DNA of 64,000 nt from Mycolicibacterium nivoides (GTDB taxonomy: Bacteria; Actinomycetota; Actinomycetes; Mycobacteriales; Mycobacteriaceae). The stretch lies in NCBI RefSeq assembly GCF_003855255.1, contig NZ_CP034072.1:5017208-5081207 (forward strand). The letters run 5' to 3'. Position numbers and translations under genes: made by a program. The first letter of the stretch is position 1. Every line of letters begins with the position of its first letter. Positions 18,750 through 26,937 of the stretch are shown here, one piece after another. The notes under the pieces were generated by a model, which ran no database searches, was not told the DNA's origin, and was given only the letters and a program-made list of their open reading frames with translations.

Positions 18750-19441
18750 CCGCCGAGTTCGGCCACCGCCTCGTCGATCAGATCCGCGATCGCGGTGGGC
18801 TGGGACGCCAACGACGCGTGGCTGGCGTCGAGTTCGATGATCTTGCGGGGGTTCATCCGCTGCGCCATCCGGCGCTCGTTGTCCGGGTGGATCATCCGGT
18901 CCGCGGTCGACACCTGATACCAGACGGGCTTGCTCTTCCAGGCCGGGCTCGACACGGCGTCACCGAAGGTCGAACCGAGCGGCGCCTTCTGGGTCACCGC
19001 CATCACCAGGGTCTCGTCGTCGGGCAGATCCTGGGCGAAGCTCTCGGAGAATTTGTCCTGCTTGATCCACAGGTAGCCATCCGAGTCCGGCGCGATGTTC
19101 TCGAACGCCGCCGGGGGCTGTTGCTCACTGATCTGGCCGGGGCTCTCCCCCGCGTCGGGCGCGAAAGCCGCGACGTAGACCAGGCCGACGACGTTGGGCA
19201 GATCCCCCGCTTCCGTGATGACCGCGCCACCGTACGAATGGCCGACCAGCAGCACAGGCCCGTCGACCTGCTTGACCATCTGCTGCGTGCGGTGCGCGTC
19301 GTCCCGCAGGGACGTGAGCGGGTTCTCCACGGCATACAGCTTTTCGTAGCCGCGCTGGCGCAGTTCCACGATCACCTTCGCCCAGTGCGCCGCCCCACCC
19401 CAAAACCCGTGCACCAGAACGATTGCCGGCTTGTCGGTCAT
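18746..19441 (-). CDS. Alpha/beta-fold hydrolase
   Basis: 231-aa hydrolase. It starts TDKPAIVLVHGFWGGAAHWA (oxyanion-hole HGFWGG), the nucleophile elbow is GHSYGG, the acid is probably the Asp in STADRMIHP and the His is in LDASHASL. This resembles the EstC/salicylate-esterase-like subfamily. ATG 19441 follows a strong GAGGAGG Shine-Dalgarno; upstream open frame is disregarded. Divergent from an AraC-type regulator. Substrate unknown. Confidence 0.86.
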   Translation of the reverse strand: MTDKPAIVLVHGFWGGAAHWAKVIVELRQRGYEKLYAVENPLTSLRDDAHRTQQMVKQVDGPVLLVGHSYGGAVITEAGDLPNVVGLVYVAAFAPDAGESPGQISEQQPPAAFENIAPDSDGYLWIKQDKFSESFAQDLPDDETLVMAVTQKAPLGSTFGDAVSSPAWKSKPVWYQVSTADRMIHPDNERRMAQRMNPRKIIELDASHASLASQPTAIADLIDEAVAELGG

Positions 19442-19524
19442 ATTCGGCCCCTCCTCGGTCTCGGACTCCCAGGCGTTGACCACCCGCGATCGTTCCACCA
19501 TATTTGGAGGATGAGGCAACAGCC

Positions 19525-20478
19525 ATGACCGATTCGCCGGGAAAATTAGCCGATCCTCTGGCGCTGATGCCGGCGAGCCCAACCGGTTCGGACGCCCTGT
19601 CGGAGATCCTGCGCACCGTGCGCCTCCGTGGGGACGCCGTGACGCGGTGGTCGCCGACCGCGCCCTTCCACGTGACCATTCCGGCCGCAGCCCGAGTACT
19701 GCACGTCGCCGAGACCGACGGACTCACCCTGCACATCGGCGATCAGACCCTGTCGATGGATGCCGGCGACATGGCACTGCTGGCCCGCGGCGACGCCCAC
19801 AGCATCTCCCACGGCGTTCCCGCCGGCCCCCGCACACTGTCGGGAAGCGACCGGAATTCTGGCGCCGAGCAAGAGGATTCGGGCTCGCCACGGTGGCTCA
19901 GCGGAATCTTCGCCGTCGACAGCGCGGTTGCCGACCCACTGTTGTCCGTGCTGCCGCCGGCCATCATGATCCGGGCCGACGCGCCGGGCCACGAGTGGCT
20001 GCCGCTGAGCCTGCAGCTGTTGCTGGCCGAGACCACAGAACCCCGGCCGGGCGCGAGAGTGATGATCTCCCGCATTCTGGATCTGTTGTTCATCCACGCC
20101 CTGCGTGAGTGGTCCAGGTCCGCCGATGCGACTCCAGGGTGGCTCACCGCGGCGATGGACCCTCAACTGGGTCCGGTGCTCACCGCTGTGCACAACGATC
20201 CGGCACATCCGTGGTCGGTCACCGAACTCGCCGACCTTGCCCGGCATTCGCGGTCCACGTTCGCCGAACGGTTCACCCGCCTGTTCGGGCAGTCCCCGGC
20301 CGCCTACGTCACGGAGCGCCGGCTCGACCGCGCCGCGGACCTGCTCCGGTCCACCACCACCTCGGTCAGCAGGATCGGGCAGGCCGTCGGCTACACATCC
20401 GATTCCGCGTTCAGCCGTGCGTTCCAGCGCCGGTACGGCGAGCCGCCCTTGCGCTGGCGCAACGGGCTGAGCTCCTGA
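19525..20478 (+). CDS. AraC family transcriptional regulator (cupin sensor)
   Basis: 317 aa. The N-terminal half (about 20-130) is a cupin-type sensor (APFHVTIPAAARVLHVAETDG, DAGDMALLARGDAHSISHG); the C-terminal 100 residues hold two AraC helix-turn-helix motifs (VTELADLARHSRSTFAERFT and ISRIGQAVGYTSDSAFSRAF-type sequence ending RRYGEPPLRWR). It is divergent from the alpha/beta hydrolase and probably regulates it. A TTG seven codons upstream is an alternative start. Confidence 0.88.
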   Translation: MTDSPGKLADPLALMPASPTGSDALSEILRTVRLRGDAVTRWSPTAPFHVTIPAAARVLHVAETDGLTLHIGDQTLSMDAGDMALLARGDAHSISHGVPAGPRTLSGSDRNSGAEQEDSGSPRWLSGIFAVDSAVADPLLSVLPPAIMIRADAPGHEWLPLSLQLLLAETTEPRPGARVMISRILDLLFIHALREWSRSADATPGWLTAAMDPQLGPVLTAVHNDPAHPWSVTELADLARHSRSTFAERFTRLFGQSPAAYVTERRLDRAADLLRSTTTSVSRIGQAVGYTSDSAFSRAFQRRYGEPPLRWRNGLSS

Positions 20479-20481
20479 ACC

Positions 20482-21561
20482 TCACGGCCGGCTGTCTGTC
20501 GGCTCGGCATCGACGACGGAGATGAACACCAGTTCTCTCTCGACAAGGTGCGCCCTCAGGGCGAGCGGACCCGACGGCGACGCGCGGTGGGTGAGGACGG
20601 CACGTGCGACGGGTTCGGCCAGCTCCGAGCGAATGGCCCGCCGCAGACCCCGGGCCCCGTACACCGGATCGAATCCCTTGCGCCGAACGAAATCGACGAC
20701 ATCGTCGTCCACGTCGAGCGCCACCCCGCGACGCTTGAGCCTGCCGATCAGGTCATAGATCTCCTTGCGTGTCACGCCTTCTGCCGTGCCATCGTCAAAC
20801 GCGTCGAACACAACGGTCTCGTCGATGCGGTTGAAGAACTCTGGATCGAAGAATGACTCAACTGCTTCGCGGACCAGTTCGGTGGCCCTGACCGCCGGCC
20901 GCCCGATGCGTCGCCATCGTTTCCGCCTGGACCGCTGCAGCGCGGCAGCTTCCAAAGAGCCGAGGTTGGAAGTCAGAAAGATGTAGCTGTTGCGAAAGGA
21001 GATCTTCTGCTGGCCGTTGGCCAACCGCAGTTCACCGGTATCCAGCACGTGCAGCAGGGCCCGCAGTACGGTGGCGTCGGCCTTTTCGACTTCGTCGAAC
21101 AACACGATGCCCGGCAGATACGGTCCGCCCTCGATCTTGGCCTTGTCGAACAGAGTGAACGATTCCTTGCTGCCCGCGTAGCCCGGGGGCGCACCCGACA
21201 GCGATGCGGCGTAGTGCTCTTGGGCCAGTGCACTCATGTCGATGCGGCACATGTCGTCCGGGCCGGTCCGCAGAGCTGCCGCGACCTGACGCACCAGTTC
21301 GGTCTTCCCGACCCCGGTCGGCCCAGCCAGCAGCACGCTGGACAGAGGCCGGCCGGGGTCGGTCACACCGATGTGCGCGATCGAGACCGCGCGCACCACA
21401 GCGTCGACCGCGGAACGTTGTCCCAGAATTGCCGCGTTCAACTTCCGCGACAGCACTTCGGGATCGAAACCTCCGGAGTAACCCGCCTGGGCGGCGGGCT
21501 CTTCGGCCACCCGCGCCGAGTTGCGGTTCTGCTCGTGGTACATGTCGGTGAGGTATGGCAA
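20482..21561 (-). CDS. amiB: ClpB-type AAA ATPase, AmiB-like
   Basis: 359-aa single AAA+ module of the ClpA/ClpB D2 type: Walker A AGPTGVGKTELVR, Walker B GIVLFDEVEKAD, sensor 1 FLTSN, arginine-finger region FFNRIDETVVF, and the C-terminal small domain (GFDPVYGARGLRRAIRSELAEPVARAVL). There is no N-domain or first AAA ring. In Pseudomonas aeruginosa the amidase operon includes AmiB, a Clp-like ATPase of unknown role, and this gene lies 11 bases after amiE, so AmiB is the likely equivalent. TTG 21561 has an AAGGGG Shine-Dalgarno; ATG 21543 is an alternative. It is convergent with the AraC gene. Confidence 0.8.
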   Translation of the reverse strand: MPYLTDMYHEQNRNSARVAEEPAAQAGYSGGFDPEVLSRKLNAAILGQRSAVDAVVRAVSIAHIGVTDPGRPLSSVLLAGPTGVGKTELVRQVAAALRTGPDDMCRIDMSALAQEHYAASLSGAPPGYAGSKESFTLFDKAKIEGGPYLPGIVLFDEVEKADATVLRALLHVLDTGELRLANGQQKISFRNSYIFLTSNLGSLEAAALQRSRRKRWRRIGRPAVRATELVREAVESFFDPEFFNRIDETVVFDAFDDGTAEGVTRKEIYDLIGRLKRRGVALDVDDDVVDFVRRKGFDPVYGARGLRRAIRSELAEPVARAVLTHRASPSGPLALRAHLVERELVFISVVDAEPTDSRP

Positions 21562-21572
21562 CGCGTGCCCCT

Positions 21573-22610
21573 TCAGGCTTCGATGGTCTGCTCGACCGGC
21601 AGTGAACCGACTCGGCAGTCGGCGACTCCGACCGTGGTCCTGGTGATCGACTCCACCCGCTCCTGGGCCTTCTGCGCGTCGGTCACCCACAGCTTGTAGA
21701 ACTCGAACGGGCAGTCGGCGACGCCCTTGTCGCCGTCGCCGGCGGCATGCACGCCGGAATAGCCGCGATGCAGCAGCTTGAACAGGTGATTCTGGGACTG
21801 ATCGTTTTCCCGCGCATCACGGATCGCGGCCAAAGACAGCTGCGCGTACTGAATCCCGTACTCTTCCTCGCCGGTCTCGCCGAGCGTACGCCCGTCGAAA
21901 CCGATGATCGCCGAATGGCCGAAGTAGGAGTAGACCCCGTCGAAGCCAGCCGCATTGGCAACTGCCACATAGCAATTGTTCGCCCAGGCCATGGCCTTGG
22001 CCATCAACACCTGTTGCTCCTTGGCCGGGTACATGTAGCCCTGGCAGCGCACGATCAGCTCGGCTCCCTTCATCGCGCAGTCCCGCCAGATCTCCGGGTA
22101 ATTCCCGTCGTCGCAGATGATCAGGGAGATCTTGAGACCCTTCGGGCCGTCGGTGACGTAAGTGGTGTCGCCCGGGTACCAACCCTCGATCGGGCACCAC
22201 GGCAGGATCTTGCGGTACTTCTGGACGATGTCGCCCTTGTCGTCGATCAGCACGAGGGTGTTGTACGGGGGCTTGTTCGGGTGGTCCTCATGGCGCTCAC
22301 CGGTGATCGAGAAGACACCCCACGTTCCGGCTTCCCGGCAGGCGGCCGAGAAGATGGCGGTCTCGTCGCCCGGGACGGTGGCCGCCGTGTCGTACATCTC
22401 CTGTTCGTCGTACATGATTCCCTGAGTCGAGTATTCGGGGAACACAACGAGATCCATGCCGGGAAGACCCGACTTCATGCCGATCAGCATGTCCGCGATC
22501 TTGCGGGCGTTGTCGAGCACTTCGGCCCGGCTGTGCAACCGGGGCATCTTGTAGTTCACCACGGCGACGCCGACGGTGTCGTTGCTGGACGAGATATCTC
22601 CGTGCCTCAT
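21573..22610 (-). CDS. amiE: Aliphatic amidase
   Basis: Hydrolyses short aliphatic amides such as acetamide to acid plus ammonia. 345 aa, nearly identical in opening ([20 protein letters not shown]) to Pseudomonas AmiE. The nitrilase-superfamily triad is Glu59 (FPEYS), Lys134 (YRKILPW) and Cys166 (IICDDGN). It is preceded by the amiS-like transporter and followed by the amiB-like ATPase. Formamidase AmiF is closely related, but the N-terminus and length fit AmiE better. Confidence 0.95.
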   Translation of the reverse strand: MRHGDISSSNDTVGVAVVNYKMPRLHSRAEVLDNARKIADMLIGMKSGLPGMDLVVFPEYSTQGIMYDEQEMYDTAATVPGDETAIFSAACREAGTWGVFSITGERHEDHPNKPPYNTLVLIDDKGDIVQKYRKILPWCPIEGWYPGDTTYVTDGPKGLKISLIICDDGNYPEIWRDCAMKGAELIVRCQGYMYPAKEQQVLMAKAMAWANNCYVAVANAAGFDGVYSYFGHSAIIGFDGRTLGETGEEEYGIQYAQLSLAAIRDARENDQSQNHLFKLLHRGYSGVHAAGDGDKGVADCPFEFYKLWVTDAQKAQERVESITRTTVGVADCRVGSLPVEQTIEA

Positions 22611-22640
22611 TGACTACTCCTTGATGGGGGTGGTGATGAT

Positions 22641-23270
22641 TCAGCTGTAAGCGGGTTCGTTTGCAGCCGTGCGTGCTTGATGCGACCGGTGAGAACTGAG
22701 CGCCTTCGCGACGAAGACCAGGGCGGCGAGCCCTACCGCCCAGATCGCCGCGATGCCCGGCGAGGTGTGATAGTTGCCGCTGAGCATCAGGAATGCGGGA
22801 AGCGTGCAGGTCGGCTGGCTTAGCAACACCACCGACCAGCCGGTGAAGCGGGCCAGCCGGTCCCGGTGCAGCCCGAGCACCAGGAAGAACAGCAGCCACA
22901 GCGCTGCCCAAGCGAGCCAGATGACGCCGAACACGGGATCGTTCACCACGGTGAACGACAGGGCGGAGTAGACCACCGCTCCGCCCGCGACGAATAGCGA
23001 AAACCAGCCGATGCCTTCAGGTTCCAGCCCGGCCAGGTTGACGATCCCGACGTACAGGTAGGTGAATCCGAACAGGTACAGACCCGATGCCGCCAGGGTG
23101 GCGGCCGGGTCCCCGGCGGCCATGACCAACATGACGGTCGGCAGCACACACTGCAGGGCACCGACGAACAGGTTGAGCACCGCCGCTGACCGGGCCGGCA
23201 CCACGTCCAACAACATCAACCCGTTGACGAAAAGCACTGCACCGACATAAAGCAGACCGACGTTGCCCAT
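22641..23270 (-). CDS. amiS: AmiS/UreI-family amide channel
   Basis: 209-aa membrane protein with six hydrophobic helices, matching the AmiS/UreI family: VGLLYVGAVLFVNGLMLLD, LNLFVGALQC and GFTYLYVGIVNLAGLEPEGIGWF are characteristic. It probably lets short-chain amides or urea enter. It lies 30 bases upstream of amiE. ATG 23270 is used; TTG just before it is possible. A TTCCA-GA-TGGAA palindrome sits 18 bases upstream of the start. Confidence 0.9.
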   Translation of the reverse strand: MGNVGLLYVGAVLFVNGLMLLDVVPARSAAVLNLFVGALQCVLPTVMLVMAAGDPAATLAASGLYLFGFTYLYVGIVNLAGLEPEGIGWFSLFVAGGAVVYSALSFTVVNDPVFGVIWLAWAALWLLFFLVLGLHRDRLARFTGWSVVLLSQPTCTLPAFLMLSGNYHTSPGIAAIWAVGLAALVFVAKALSSHRSHQARTAANEPAYS

Positions 23271-23287
23271 CAAGGCACCTCAATTAC

Positions 23288-23299
23288 TTCCAGATGGAA
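23288..23299. promoter_or_regulatory. Palindrome TTCCA-GA-TGGAA before amiS
   Basis: Perfect five-base arms around a two-base centre, 18 bases upstream of amiS. The same TTCCA-NN-TGGAA pattern occurs between the amiC-like and marR genes (24495-24506). A CATATT -10-like hexamer on the minus strand (23303-23298) overlaps its edge, so binding would block amiS-amiE-amiB transcription. Probable operator of the MarR regulator. Confidence 0.55.
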
Positions 23300-23353
23300 T
23301 ATGTCCAAATGAAAGTAAGTGACGGCTGCCACACTGTCAACAGATGGCGCGGA

Positions 23354-24442
23354 TCAGTCACACAAATGCGCGGGCAGCGTCGTGACAATCTCGAAATCGA
23401 CTCCGTCGGCAACCGCAAGGTGAACCGGCTGGCGCGTGTGGTGTCCGCTGAACTCGACCGTGCCGCGCGGACTGTCGTAGGCGGCCCCGTCGGCGACCGC
23501 CTCGATATCCACCCTGTCACCAGACCGACGGATCATCTCGGCCAGGAAATACGCTCCCTCATAACAGGATTCGGCCGCGTTCCCCAGCGCGGGAGCGCCC
23601 GACCCGTTCACCGCCAGATATCGGTCGAGCAGTTCCATCGAGTTACGTCCCACCATCGAGCGAAAGTAGGACGCCGCGACGAACAGTCCCTGGGTCGCAT
23701 CGTGCCCGCTCGCGATCAACATGTTCTCGTCCATCAGCGGACTGAACCGCAGCAGTTCCTCGTGCAGCCCACGTTGCGCGAACGCCCGATTGAAATCGAC
23801 GGCATCCTGACCGACCAACAGCATCAGCACGGCCTCACACCGCGACCGGGCGACTTTGTCGACGAGTCGGGCGATATCCCCCTGGCCGAGCGCCACGAAC
23901 GAACCGCCGACCAGATCCAGGGACAGCTCCTGGACATACCGGCGGACCTCGGACAACGACGTCCGCGGCCACACGTAGTCATCGCCGACGACGAACCACT
24001 TCCGGATGCCGAGGTTGTCGCGCATCCAGCGCAGCGCAGGCGCGATCTGCTGGTCGGGTGTCTCGCCGCAGCAATAGATCCCCCGCCGACGCTCACCGCC
24101 TTCGTACAGGGCGGGATACGAGTACGGCACCCGGCCGGCCACCACCGGCGCCAGGGCATGGCGCACTGACGAGATGTGCCATCCGCTCACGGCGTCGACA
24201 TGCCCACCGTCGATCAGCCGCCGCACTTCGGCCGCCACCGCCGACGGAGGCGCGCCCCCGTCGACCACCTCGATGTGGACTTCGCGGCCCATCACCCCTC
24301 CGGCCGCGTTGAGGTCATGCGCGACCAGGTCTCCGACCGCTTCGCAGGCCGGCCCGAAGATCCCGGCGGGCCCTTGCAGCGGCACCACCATCGCCAGCCG
24401 CCATTCGGCATCGCGGCCGACGGTGCGTACTCGTACGTTCAC
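23354..24442 (-). CDS. amiC: AmiC-like amide sensor / binding protein
   Basis: 362-aa periplasmic-binding-protein-fold protein without a signal peptide, so cytoplasmic like Pseudomonas AmiC. It opens LAMVVPLQGPAGIFGPACEA and contains SGWHISSVRHALAPVV, PDQQIAPALRWM and WFVVGDDYVWPRTS, the branched-chain/urea/amide-binding family. In P. aeruginosa AmiC senses amides and controls the antiterminator AmiR; in M. smegmatis an AmiC homologue is part of acetamidase control. No AmiR is seen here. The GTG start is chosen because similarity begins there. Divergent from the MarR gene. Confidence 0.8.
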   Translation of the reverse strand: MNVRVRTVGRDAEWRLAMVVPLQGPAGIFGPACEAVGDLVAHDLNAAGGVMGREVHIEVVDGGAPPSAVAAEVRRLIDGGHVDAVSGWHISSVRHALAPVVAGRVPYSYPALYEGGERRRGIYCCGETPDQQIAPALRWMRDNLGIRKWFVVGDDYVWPRTSLSEVRRYVQELSLDLVGGSFVALGQGDIARLVDKVARSRCEAVLMLLVGQDAVDFNRAFAQRGLHEELLRFSPLMDENMLIASGHDATQGLFVAASYFRSMVGRNSMELLDRYLAVNGSGAPALGNAAESCYEGAYFLAEMIRRSGDRVDIEAVADGAAYDSPRGTVEFSGHHTRQPVHLAVADGVDFEIVTTLPAHLCD

Positions 24443-24494
24443 CCCCGCAGTCCAATCCTCGTTACCGGGTAGACGAGATGGTCGGCTAGAATCA

Positions 24495-24506
24495 TTCCAA
24501 TTGGAA
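24495..24506. promoter_or_regulatory. Palindrome TTCCAATTGGAA between amiC and marR
   Basis: Perfect 12-base palindrome in the divergent intergenic region, matching the amiS-proximal site in both arms. It lies directly upstream of a TATCCT -10-like hexamer (24508-24513) for the marR gene, so it may mediate autorepression as well as control of amiC. Confidence 0.55.
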
Positions 24507-24558
24507 GTATCCTCGCGTAGGCGGTGCGAGGCAATCGCCAGTTGGGAGGGCGGACGCG

Positions 24559-24969
24559 ATGACAGACGTGCTCCCATCGGACGGCCCCGCCACGCCGACC
24601 AGCAGCGAGGTCCTTCGGGCGGCACGCATGCTCGGCGCCGTCATCGAACGCCAGGTGAGCGGCGAAGACCTGACGCTCGACGACTGGCTGGTCTTGACGG
24701 CGCTGGCCGATTCCCCGGGCCTGACGATGGCGGAGTTACGCGCCCAGACCCAGGCCGCCGCGCCCACATTGACCCGCGTGGTCGACCGGTTGGCCGGTCG
24801 GGCCCTGGTGTTCCGCGAGGTCGACGCCGACGACCGCCGGAAGGTGCGGGTGAATCTGAGCAAGCGGGGCACCGCACTGCATGCCCGTCTGCTCACCACG
24901 GTCCGCCCGGCCGAACAGGCCTGGTTCGACGAGTACGGCGTCAGCCCGTGGATGCGAGCCAGCGGCTGA
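24559..24969 (+). CDS. MarR family regulator of the amidase genes
   Basis: 136-aa winged-helix regulator: LDDWLVLTALADSPGLTMAEL, AAPTLTRVVDRLAGRALVFR and the wing VDADDRRKVRVNLSKRG. A GGGAGGG Shine-Dalgarno precedes the ATG. It is divergent from the amiC-like gene. In M. smegmatis the acetamidase locus has a MarR-type repressor, AmiA; this gene is the positional counterpart, though orthology is inferred only from context. Confidence 0.85.
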   Translation: MTDVLPSDGPATPTSSEVLRAARMLGAVIERQVSGEDLTLDDWLVLTALADSPGLTMAELRAQTQAAAPTLTRVVDRLAGRALVFREVDADDRRKVRVNLSKRGTALHARLLTTVRPAEQAWFDEYGVSPWMRASG

Positions 24970-24973
24970 CCCG

Positions 24974-25325
24974 TCAGCTGTTCTTGGCCAGGAATCGGCG
25001 GAACAACGGCCCGGCGATCGCCAGGTTGTACACCACACCACCCACCAGATACGGCCACCAGGTGCCGTGTGCGGTGGCGACCCAGAACGCCTTGGCCGCC
25101 CAATAGGGCGGCAGCACGCCGAAGGCCAGATTCCACGGCGAGTCGATGAACCAGGGCAGGCACGGCAGCCCGGCGATGAGCATGCCCAGCGGATCTTGTT
25201 TCCTGCCAGCGCGATTATCAACAGCACTGTCACGACGGCGGACAGCCCGGCAACCACCCCGATCGGTATCAGTGCCGTAAAGAAAGACCGCGTACCCGGA
25301 AGCCCGTCGCAAACCCTTGCCAAAC
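24974..25325 (-). pseudogene. Frameshifted 5'-truncated ABC-2-type permease remnant
   Basis: Two reading frames must be joined to recover one membrane-protein C-terminus. An upstream frame gives FFTALIPIGVVAGLSAVVTV and LLIIALAGNK; the next frame continues DPLGMLIAGLPCLPWFIDSP, WNLAFGVLPPYWAAKAFW and VYNLAIAGPLFRRFL then a stop. The shift lies near 25195. The pattern resembles the end of fluoroquinolone-exporter-type ABC-2 permeases. The N-terminal half is absent; its place is taken by the mmsA promoter region. A short intact membrane protein using only the second frame is possible but unlikely. Confidence 0.55.
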
Positions 25326-25346
25326 ACTCCGACCAATTACTAGGAT
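25317..25346 (+). promoter_or_regulatory. Candidate promoter of mmsA-fadE-mmsB
   Basis: TTGCCA (25317-25322) and TAGGAT (25341-25346) with an 18-base spacer form a plausible housekeeping-type promoter about 60 bases ahead of mmsA. Just downstream, CTCGGG-TATGC-CCCGAG (25357-25373) is an inverted repeat that could be an operator. Confidence 0.4.
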
Positions 25347-25409
25347 ATGCAAGTATCTCGGGTATGCCCCGAGCCACATAACTGCGCATCTCTCTTGGGA
25401 CGGAACGCC

Positions 25410-26930
25410 ATGACCACTCAGATCCCCCACTTCATCAACGGCAAGCGCACCACCGCCGGGTCGACCCGCACCGCCGACGTGCTCAACCCCAGCACCGGCC
25501 AGGTGCAGGCACAGGTGGTCCTGGCCTCAGTCGCCGACGTCGACGCCGCGGTGGCCGGCGCCGTCGAGGCCCAGAAAGAATGGGCCGCCTACAACCCGCA
25601 GCGCCGCGCCCGCGTACTGATGAAGTTCATCGAGCTGGTGAACCAGAATTCCGATGAACTCGCCGAGCTGCTCTCCCTGGAACACGGCAAGACCGTCGCC
25701 GACTCACTGGGCGACATCCAGCGCGGACTTGAGGTCATCGAGTTCTCGGTCGGTATCCCCCACCTGCTCAAGGGTGAGTTCACCGAGGGCGCGGGCACCG
25801 GCATCGACGTGTACTCCATCCGCCAGCCGCTGGGCGTGGTCGCGGGCATCACCCCCTTCAACTTCCCGGCGATGATCCCCCTGTGGAAGGCCGGCCCGGC
25901 GCTGGCGTGCGGAAATGCGTTCGTGCTCAAGCCGTCCGAGCGTGATCCCTCGGTTCCGCTTCGGCTGGCCGAGCTGTTCATCGAGGCCGGTCTGCCGGCC
26001 GGCGTGTTCCAGGTGGTGCAGGGCGACAAGGAAGCCGTCGACGCGATCCTCGAGCACCCCGAGATCAAGGCGGTCGGCTTCGTCGGCAGCTCCGACATCG
26101 CGCAGTACATCTACGCGGGCGCGGCCGCACACGGCAAGCGCGCACAGTGCTTCGGCGGCGCCAAGAACCACATGATCGTGATGCCCGACGCCGACCTGGA
26201 TCAGGCCGTCGACGCGTTGATCGGCGCCGGCTACGGCAGCGCAGGCGAGCGCTGCATGGCCATCAGCGTCGCGGTGCCGGTCGGCGAAGACACCGCGAAC
26301 CGGTTGCGCGCCAGGCTCGTCGAGCGGATCAACCAGCTGCGGGTCGGGCACAGCCTCGATCCCAAGGCCGACTACGGACCGCTGGTCACCGGCGCGGCTC
26401 TCGAGCGGGTGCGCGACTACATCGGCCAGGGTGTCGAGGCCGGCGCCGAACTCGTGGTCGACGGCCGCGAGCGCGCGAGCAACGAGCTGACCTTCGGCGA
26501 CGCCAGCCTCGAGAGCGGCTACTTCATCGGCCCCACGCTGTTCGACAACGTCACCACCGACATGTCGATCTATACCGACGAGATCTTCGGTCCGGTGCTG
26601 TGCATCGTCCGGGCCCACGACTACGAGGAAGCGCTCAAGCTGCCATCCGAGCACGAGTACGGCAACGGCGTCGCGATCTTCACCCGTGACGGGGATGCCG
26701 CGCGCGACTTCGTCTCCCGCGTGCAGGTCGGCATGGTCGGCGTCAACGTGCCGATCCCGGTTCCGGTGGCCTACCACACCTTCGGTGGCTGGAAGCGGTC
26801 CGGATTCGGCGATCTCAACCAGCACGGGCCGCATTCGATCCTGTTCTACACCAAGACCAAGACCGTCACGGAGCGGTGGCCGTCGGGCATCAAGGATGGC
26901 GCCGAGTTCGTCATCCCGACCATGAAGTAG
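25410..26930 (+). CDS. mmsA: Methylmalonate-semialdehyde dehydrogenase, CoA-acylating
   Basis: Oxidises (methyl)malonate semialdehyde to propionyl-CoA or acetyl-CoA at the end of valine degradation. 506 aa. Catalytic Cys282 is in SAGERCMAISVAVP and the oxyanion Asn152 in TPFNFPAMIPLW. The general-base Glu of hydrolytic ALDHs is replaced (CFGGAKNH), as in other CoA-dependent members. The next genes, fadE-type dehydrogenase and mmsB, complete a valine module in the same order as Rv0753c-Rv0751c. The frame is open upstream, but similarity starts at this ATG. Confidence 0.94.
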   Translation: MTTQIPHFINGKRTTAGSTRTADVLNPSTGQVQAQVVLASVADVDAAVAGAVEAQKEWAAYNPQRRARVLMKFIELVNQNSDELAELLSLEHGKTVADSLGDIQRGLEVIEFSVGIPHLLKGEFTEGAGTGIDVYSIRQPLGVVAGITPFNFPAMIPLWKAGPALACGNAFVLKPSERDPSVPLRLAELFIEAGLPAGVFQVVQGDKEAVDAILEHPEIKAVGFVGSSDIAQYIYAGAAAHGKRAQCFGGAKNHMIVMPDADLDQAVDALIGAGYGSAGERCMAISVAVPVGEDTANRLRARLVERINQLRVGHSLDPKADYGPLVTGAALERVRDYIGQGVEAGAELVVDGRERASNELTFGDASLESGYFIGPTLFDNVTTDMSIYTDEIFGPVLCIVRAHDYEEALKLPSEHEYGNGVAIFTRDGDAARDFVSRVQVGMVGVNVPIPVPVAYHTFGGWKRSGFGDLNQHGPHSILFYTKTKTVTERWPSGIKDGAEFVIPTMK

Positions 26931-26937
26931 CACACCT

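Noticed and set aside
19493-19509. TTCCA and TGGAG halves between hydrolase and araC as a third amidase-type operator
   Set aside because: The centre is seven bases, not two, and the right arm ends in G, so it does not match TTCCANNTGGAA.
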